NCBI GenBank assembly: GCA_963995505.1
Contig: OZ023180.1
Span: forward strand, 8,653,263-8,717,262
Direction: 5' to 3'
Origin: Hypericum androsaemum
Taxonomy: Eukaryota > Streptophyta > Magnoliopsida > Malpighiales > Hypericaceae
DNA length: 64,000 nucleotides
Part shown: positions 57,260 to 64,000 of the stretch, piece after piece
Layout: the number at the start of each line of letters is the position of its first letter
Position numbering within the stretch: position 1 is the first letter of the stretch
Made by a program: the position numbers and the translations under genes
The notes under the pieces: model-generated
Told to the model about the DNA's origin: nothing
Database searches by the model: none
Seen by the model: only the letters and a program-made list of their open reading frames with translations

Positions 57260-57346
57260 AAGGTGCAAACAACGGGTCGTGATTTCCATCAATCTGAACG
57301 TAGATAGATCCGGCTTTCGCGTGGATCCGTAACGAGATTCACATCA
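57260..57346 (+). repeat. F LTR3 remnant, right piece
   Basis: AAGGTGCAAACAACGGG...GAGATTCACATCA, the U5 end of the F LTR, followed by the ACCCA duplication and E pol. Confidence 0.9.
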
Positions 57347-57351
57347 ACCCA

Positions 57352-58628
57352 TACGGGGAATCGAACATCAAATTGACTTTATTCCAGGTGCAGCAATTCC
57401 AAATCGACCAGCCTATAGGAGCAATCCCGAGGAGACAAAAGAGCTTCAACGACAAGTAAATGAGTTATTGGAGAAAGGGCACGTGAGAGAAAGCATGAGC
57501 CCTTGTGTTGTTCCAGTTTTACTTGTGCCAAAGAAGGATGGAACATGGAGAATATGTGTTGATTGTCGAGCCATCAACAACATAACGGTGAAGTATCGTC
57601 ATCCTATTCCTCGTTTAGATGATATGTTGGATGAGCTGCATGGATCTTGTGTGTTTTCTAAGATTGATTTGAAAAGTGGTTATCATCAGATTAGAATGAA
57701 AGAAGGAGACGAGTGAAAAACTGCCTTTAAAACAAAATATGGTTTATACGAATGGATGGTCATGCCTTTTGGTTTGTCTAATGCTCCAAGCACTTTTATG
57801 AGACTCATGAATCATGTTTTGCGTCCATTTATTGGAAGATTTGTTGTCGTCTATTTTGATGATATACTTATTTATAGCAAAAGCTTAGATGATCATATAG
57901 TACATTTGAAATCTGTTTTGGATGCACTTAGGAAGGGTGAATTATTTGCTAATATGAAGAAGTGTACCTTTTGCACAAACAAGCTTGTGTTCTTTGGATA
58001 TGTTGTTAGTGCTCAAGGTATACAGGTTGACGAAGAGAAGGTACGTGCAATTCAAGAGTGGCCAAGTCCCAAAAGTGTAGCGAATGTAAGGAGTTTTCAC
58101 AGACTTGCTAGTTTCTACCGGAGATTCGTGAAGGATTTTAGTAGCATCACTGCACCAATTACTGAAGTGGTCAAGAACACTGTTGGATTTCGATGGGGAG
58201 AAGAACAAGAAAAGGCATTTCAACTGATGAAAGAGAAGTTGACAAATGCACCCTTATTGTCATTACCTAACTTTTCTAAAATGTTTGAAATTGAATGTGA
58301 TGCTTCAGGTGTTGGTATAGGCGCTGTTCTTATGCAAGAAGGACGACCAATTGCTTACTTTAGCGAAAAATTAAGTGGGGCAGCCTTAAACTACCCAACT
58401 TATGACAAGGAGTTGTATGCATTGGTTCGGGCTTTGGAAACATGGCAACACTATCTATGGCCTAAGGAGTTTGTGATACACACTGACCATGAATCATTGA
58501 AACATTTGATGGGTCAACACAAGCTGAACAAAAGGCATGCGCGTTGGGTGGAGTTTATTGAGACATTCCCGTACGTCATCCGATATAAGCAAGGTAAGGA
58601 GAATGTGGTTGCTGATGCACTTTCACAG
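57352..58628 (+). pseudogene. E pol: reverse transcriptase and RNase H with a stop
   Basis: Resumes E's frame at IRGIEHQ. RT motifs [23 protein letters not shown] and YFDD are present. TGG has become TGA at 57714-57716 (GDE-stop-KTAF). RNase [26 protein letters not shown] and VVADALS follow. At about 58628 two bases are missing (CACAGG where family A has CACGAAGG), shifting the frame. Both lesions inactivate pol. Confidence 0.9.
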
Positions 58629-60303
58629 GTATGCATTACTTTCTACTCTTGATGCAAAATTACTAGGCTTTGAACATATTAAAGAGTTATATGCTAATGA
58701 TAAAGACTTTAATGAGGAATACCGAGCTTCTGAGAAGATTGTATTTGGAAAGTTTTATAGGCATCATGGATTTCTATTCCTAGAAAATAAGTTATGTGTG
58801 CCTAATTGTTCTATGCGAGAGTTATTAGTTCATGAATCCCATGGTGGAGGATTAGTGGGGCATTTTGGAGTTGCAAAAACTTTGCATGTTTTGCAGGAGC
58901 ATTTTTATTGGCCGCATATGAAGAAAGACGTGGAGAGAATCTGTGGTAGGTGTGTCACATGTCGGCAAGCTAAATCTCGCGTGCAACCTAACGGTTTGTA
59001 TACTCCTTTACCAATTCCTAGTGAACCTTGGATTGATATTTCGATAGATTTTGTGTTAGGGCTCCCTAGGACTAAACGTGGTAGAGATTCAATTTTTGTG
59101 GTTGTGGATAGGTTCTCTAAGATGGCACACTTTATTCCATGTCACAAAACTGATGATGCTTCTCATATTGCTGACTTGTTCTTTAAGGAGGTTGTGAAAC
59201 TACATGGTATGCCTAGAACAATTGTTTCTGATAGGGATGCGAAGTTCTTAAGCTATTTTTGGAAGACTTTATGGTGCAAGCTAGGTACTAAGCTCTTGTT
59301 TTCTACTACTTGTCATCCACAAACTGATGGTCAAACAGAAGTAGTTAATCGAACATTGTCCACTTTGTTAAGAGCAATCATTAAAAAGAACATCAAAACT
59401 TGGGAAGAATGTTTACCACATGTTGAGTTTGCCTATAATCGATCTATTCATTCTGCTACTCAATTTTTGCCTTTTGAAATTGTGTATGGATTTAATCCTT
59501 TGACCCCATTTGATTTAACTCCTTTACCACCAATTGAGCGGGTTAATTTAGATGGGAAAAAGAAAGCTGAGTTTTTCAAGCAGATTCACGAGAAAGCACG
59601 GCTCAACATTGAGAGACGAACGGAGCAATACGCTAAAAAAGCAAACAAGGGGCGTCATAAGGTGGTCTTTCAACCTGGGGATTGGGTTTGGTTGCATATG
59701 AGACAAGGAAGTCTGAGCGTGGAAGAATATTACAAACAAATGGAGATGGCCATGATAAGAGCTGATGTGGAGGAAGATAGAGAAGCTACCATGGCAAGGT
59801 TCTTGAATGGACTCAATCCTGAGATCCATGACAAAGTAAAGTTGCAACACTATGTGGAGTTGGAGGACATGGTGCATATGGCCACGAAAATTGAGAAGCA
59901 ACTGAAGAGAGGAGGAGGAGGGACAAGAGCTACATCAAGTGCTAATTGGAAGCCAAACTATTCAAAGAAATTTGAAAAACCACAGGCAACCAAGATAGAG
60001 CACAAGACTGAGAGTTCCAATGCCAATTCCCAAAAGAAGGTGGATGCCACTCCCACACGAAACCGTGATATCAAGTGCTTCAAGTGTCAAGGAAGGGGGC
60101 ACATCTCAAGTCAATGCCCTAACAAACAGATTATGGTGATTAGAGAGAGTGGGGAGGTCGTAACAGAAGGAGAAGATTCAGATCATGATAGCATGCCTTC
60201 ATTGGAAGACGTATCCGAAGAGGAAATTCAAGTTCCTGAAGGACTCACTCTAGTGGCAAGAAGAGTCTTGAACTTGCAAGCAAGAGAAGAAGATGACAAA
60301 GCA
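58629..60303 (+). pseudogene. E integrase fused in frame to a gag segment
   Basis: After the frameshift the frame is open to the C2 insertion. Integrase part: zinc motif [10 protein letters not shown] ... [11 protein letters not shown], then [16 protein letters not shown] and [11 protein letters not shown], ending GDWVWLHMR. At about 59698-59704 (ATGAG shared by both parents) it changes to gag from [17 protein letters not shown] onward, then CCHC knuckle [14 protein letters not shown] and the LEDVSEEE segment, ending DDKA where the C2 LTR begins. The gag part is closer to A-type gag than to E's own gag (ISSQCPNK versus VASQCPNK). The GPF domain, PPT, 3' LTR, 5' leader and gag N-terminus that should separate them are missing. 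Confidence 0.87.
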
Positions 60304-61110
60304 TGATATGAATCCCGTGAGGAACTCGCACCAACTCGGACCGTCTACTCTAGGATGATGGTTGATCTTGACCCGTCGCTTTGCACCTTGCACCGAACCT
60401 CAGTGTTGGTTAACTTTGACCCGTAGCAATGGTGAGAACGCGAACCTTGATCTTGAATCGAATACGCCACAAACGGAGATGGGAATTCTGTTTGATAAGT
60501 ACAAACGCCCTAGCTAAGCAATCCAGCCCGCAAGAACAACAAGAGTATCAAAGACTCACGAATTTTCTTATGCCAAAAGATGTGTCCTTTATTGAATTCG
60601 TGGCCTCCTTTAAATAGAGGTTACAACTGACTTGGTTAGACTCCAAAGTCAACAAGATAAGTTCTGAAGAGCTTCAAACTTATCTAACTACCTAAACTAG
60701 GCTTAAAACGAATATTTATCCTAATAATTGAAAAACACAATCATTATCCACTATTGGATAACTCTTATTCCTAAAAAGTAGGAAACTTGGCTGGAATTTA
60801 GGAAAACTAAACAAGAAACGAATTCTACTCCTTTAGGAAGTCTAATACGCATGCCTTATTCCTAAAGGATATAATTTCCTACTCAAAGTCTGAAAAGGAT
60901 GCGTCCAAAATAACTCCAATCACGTGCATGGGCTTTGCATGGGCTCCTTGAACGTCCACGGGCTTGCACGAACTGGTTGTAGCCCAAATCCCTTGAATTA
61001 ATCCATTGAGCTCAGCGTGCAACGTCAATGCTCTTGCTCTTGTAATTAGTCCAAGTGGAACTCGAACTGGTTGTGGGCCTTGTAGCTCCATAGTGGACGT
61101 GTTCACATCA
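60304..61110 (-). repeat. C2 3' LTR (807 bp)
   Basis: On the minus strand TGATGTGAACACG...GGGATTCATATCA. It is the only uninterrupted C LTR in the window and shows the empty site for the B dimer (GGCATAAGAAAATTCGTG, + sense reversed, about 60560-60580). Confidence 0.92.
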
Positions 61111-64000
61111 TTCCCCCTCTCTTGAAAAGGATTTGCCCTCAAATCTTCACCTACATCAAACGGGCTTAAGTCAGCAACATTAAAAGAAGCACTTACATTA
61201 TACTCACCGGGCAGGTCAAGCTTATAAGCATTGTCATTGATGCGCTCTAAAACTTGGAAGGGACCATCCCCACGAGGTAGCAACTTTGAACGTCGTTGTG
61301 CGGGAAAACGCTCCTTCCTCATATGCAACCAAACCCAATCACCAGGCTCAAAGACAACTTTGTGTCGCCCTTTATTCGCTTGCCTTGCGTAGTGCTCCGT
61401 TCGTTTCTGAATGTTCATTCTCGCCTTCTCATGCATCTGCTTGACAAATTCAGCCTTCTTCTTGCCATCTAAGTTAACATACTCATTCGAAGGCAAAGGT
61501 GATAAATCTAGTGGGGTCAGCGGATTAAACCCATACACAAGTTCAAATGGTGAGAATTGAGTAGCAGAATGAACAGACCGATTATAAGCAAACTCAACAT
61601 GTGGCAAACAATCTTCCCAAGTTTTAATGTTATGCTTAATGAGTGCTCTTAACAATGTAGATAAAGTCCTGTTCACAACTTCTGTTTGCCCATCAGTTTG
61701 TGGATGACAAGTAGTAGAAAATAATAACTTGGTACCTAACTTACACCACAAAGTCTTCCAAAAGTAGCTTAAGAACTTAGTATCTCTATCTGAAATGATT
61801 GTCCTAGGCATGCCATGCAACCTTACTACTTCCCGAAAGAACAAATCAGCAATATGCGAGGCATCATCTGTTTTATGACATGGAATAAAATGTGCCATCT
61901 TAGAAAACCTATCCACCACGACAAAAATTGAATCTCTACCACGTTTAGTCCTAGGAAGTCCTAACACAAAGTCCATAGAAATATCAATCCAAGGCTCACT
62001 AGGTATAGGTAGGGGAGTGTACAAACCGTGGGGTTTTACCTTAGACTTAGCTTGCTTGCAAGTGATGCAACGTCCACAAATTCTCTCAATGTCGCGCTTC
62101 ATGTGCGGCCAGTGGAAGTGCTCTTGTAGAATTGCTAAAGTCTTTGCTATCCCAAAATGTCCCATTAATCCGCCTCCATGTGCCTCTTGTATCAACAATT
62201 CTTGCAAGGAACAATTAGGCACACAAAGCTTATTCTCACGAAATAAATACCCTTCATTCCGAAAGAACTTACCAGACGCACTCCTCTCGGTTTCACGAAA
62301 TAAATCACCAAAGTCAGTATCCTCAGCGTATAACTCTTTAATGCATTCAAAGCCAAGTAATTTTGCATCAAGAGTTGAAATCAAAGCATACCTTCGTGAC
62401 AGTGCATCAGTTACTACGTTTTCCTTACCTTGCTTATAGCGTATGACATAAGGAAACGTCTCAATAAATTCAATCCATCGTGCATGCCTTTTATTCAGCT
62501 TGTGTTGACCCTTTAAGTGCTTCAAAGATTCATGGTCAGTATGAATCACAAATTCCTTGGGCCATAAGTAGTGTTGCCATGTCTCCAATGTCCGAACCAA
62601 TGCATACAATTCCTTGTCGTAAGTTGGGTAATTCAAGGCTGCTCCGCTTAGCTTTTCGCTAAAGTAAGCAATTGGTCATCCTTCTTGCATGAGCACAGCG
62701 CCTATTCCAACACCTGAAGCATCACACTCAACTTCAAACGCTTTAGAAAAGTTAGGTAACGATAATAAAGGGGCATTCGTCAACTTCTCCTTGATGAGCT
62801 GAAACGCCTTCTCTTGAGCTTCACCCCAGCTAAATCCAACGTTCTTCTTGATTACTTCAGTAAGTGGTGCGGCTAAACTACTAAAATCTTTCACAAATCT
62901 CCTGTAGAAACTAGCTAATCCATGGAAACTTCGAACTTTAGCAATGCTCGTGGGACTTGGCCAATCTCGAATTGCACGTATCTTTTCTTCATCAACCTGT
63001 ATTCCTTTAGCACTAACAACAAAACCCAAGAAGACAAGCTTATCTGTGCAAAAGGTGCACTTCTTCAAGTTAGCAAACAATTGTTCCTTTCTAAGTGCAT
63101 TTAGGACAGATTTCAAATGTTTCATGTGATCCTCCATGCTCTTGCTATAAACAAGTATATCATCAAAATAAACAACTACAAATTTGCCAATAAATGGACG
63201 TAAAACATGATTCATGAGCCGCATAAATGTACTAGGAGCATTAGACAGACCGAATGGCATGACCATCCATTCATATAATCCATATTTCGTTTTAAAGGCT
63301 GTCTTCCACTCATCTCCTTCTTTCATTCTAATTTGATGATAACCACTCTTTAAGTCAATTTTAGAAAACATGCTCGATCCATACAGCTCATCTAACATGT
63401 CATCTAAACGAGGAATAGGGTGACGATATTTTACCGTTATGTTGTTGACTGCTCGACAATCAACACACATCCTCCACGATCCATCCTTCTTAGGCACGAG
63501 TAGGACTGGCACGGCACAAGGACTCATGCTCTCTCTCACGTACCCTTTCTCCAATAGCTCGTTGACTTGTCGCTCAAGTTCCTTTGTTTCCTCCGGATTG
63601 CTCCTATATGCGGGACGATTAGGTATGGCAGCTCCCGGAACCAAGTCAATTTGGTGCTCAATCCCTCGGATAGGTGGTAATCCTGATGGTAGCTCGTTGG
63701 GGAAAACATCCTCGTAGTCCTGTAAAAGGGAAACAACCATACTAGGCAAGTGTGGTTCAAGTTCGTTAGTGTTTAAAAATGCCTCCGTGTACATAAGTAC
63801 GATCATTGGCTTTTTGTCAAAACATGCTTGCTTGATATCACTTGCTCCCACATAAAAACTCCTTTTCCACCCCTCGGTTTTTCTCTCATTGGCCGTTTTA
63901 ATTTCTGTTTTTCCGACTTCTTTTGCTCTCTCAAGCTCTTTCTCTTCATTGGCCGTTTTTCCTTTCTTTTTTTCGGCTTCTTCTCTCCGCTCAATTCTTT
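60879..64000 (-). pseudogene. C2 polyprotein, protease-RT linker to C-terminus, one stop
   Basis: Frame open from the window edge (lysine/glutamate-rich linker, then [13 protein letters not shown]) through RT (YFDD near 63165), RNase H start, and to a TGA at 62678-62676, where CGA (Arg of EGRPIAYF) has changed by C-to-T. The same frame continues through RNase H, the integrase zinc motif, catalytic [16 protein letters not shown] and [11 protein letters not shown], and [11 protein letters not shown], to the tail GLITRARAL ending SFSDFE at 60879, 231 bp inside the LTR. Tail is longer than C1's (which stops after VILEA). Only the one lesion is visible in this half. Confidence 0.92.
61111..61124 (-). 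other. C2 polypurine tract
   Basis: Minus-strand CAAGAGAGGGGGAA against the LTR, one substitution and spacing change from C1. Confidence 0.78.

Larger units (their letters stand above)
46704..57346 (+). mobile_element. F: non-autonomous element in head-to-tail dimer form (three LTRs), carrying A5
   Basis: LTR1 46704-47334, internal 47335-48501, LTR2 48502-49132, internal 49133-50270, LTR3 remnant 50271-50417 continuing 57260-57346. Flanked by ACCCA (46699-46703 and 57347-57351) with E pol resuming in phase. Between the second internal region and LTR3, about 430 bp (PPT plus the first ~400 bp of the LTR) are deleted. A5 sits in LTR3. Confidence 0.92.
43390..60303 (+). mobile_element. E: Ty3/gypsy element in the minisatellite, carrying F and followed by C2
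   Basis: 5' LTR 43390-44193, leader, gag-pro to 46703, then F (ACCCA duplication), then RT to integrase 57352-59703. Left target duplication should be CTTTT (43385-43389). Its 3' LTR is not in the window: integrase fuses to a gag segment (59704-60303) that is cut by C2. The LTR is related to B's, so E-type elements are the likeliest autonomous partner of B. Confidence 0.88.
60304..64000 (-). mobile_element. C2: C-family element, 3' half, running off the right edge
   Basis: Minus-strand: 3' LTR 61110-60304, PPT, pol and late gag-pro linker to 64000. The left flank AAGCA (60299-60303) is the expected target duplication, inside the gag segment. The 5' LTR and gag are off-window. Confidence 0.92.

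Overview
The window looks like flowering-plant nuclear DNA, probably from a heterochromatic and possibly (peri)centromeric region. It holds no recognisable host gene. Nearly all of it is nested Ty3/gypsy LTR retrotransposons. Evidence for a plant chromovirus of the CRM (centromeric retrotransposon) type: LTRs starting TGATG/TGATA and ending CA, a primer-binding site matching initiator tRNA-Met (TGGTATCAGAGC), one long gag-pro-RT-RNaseH-integrase ORF, a DGGSC-type protease motif, a GPF integrase tail, and a reading frame that ends inside the 3' LTR. The clade call is from memory of the family and is inference.

Six element families are named here for convenience. A is autonomous, about 6.85 kb with 805-bp LTRs; there are six copies, A0-A5. 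B and F are short non-autonomous elements with one gag-derived ORF. C (C1, C2), D and E are autonomous but interrupted or decayed.

Left block (1-39520). A C-family element, C1, is the host. It carries (i) D on the minus strand, itself carrying A0 (minus), which carries A1; (ii) A2 inserted in its RT (duplication AATAT), with A3 inserted in A2's integrase (duplication TGATA); (iii) in its 3' LTR, a B insertion (duplication GAAAA) that carries A4 (duplication CATTT). The B insertion is a tail-to-tail inverted dimer with a single pair of target duplications, the most unusual structure seen.

Middle (39521-43389). About 380 bp of LTR-like sequence is followed by 3.5 kb of degenerate 10-bp minisatellite (CCTTTTCTTG). 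Its complementary strand carries an A4 tract in most units, spaced at about one helical turn.

Right block (43390-64000). E is inserted in the minisatellite. It carries F (duplication ACCCA), a head-to-tail dimer with three LTRs, and F's third LTR carries A5 (duplication AAGGT). E's pol then decays and fuses in frame at its integrase end to a gag segment, which is cut by C2 on the minus strand. C2 runs off the right edge.

Family A is always the innermost layer, has near-identical LTR pairs and has three uninterrupted 1595-codon polyproteins (A1, A3, A5), so it is the youngest and probably a recently active family. B and F probably depend on autonomous relatives for reverse transcriptase and integrase.
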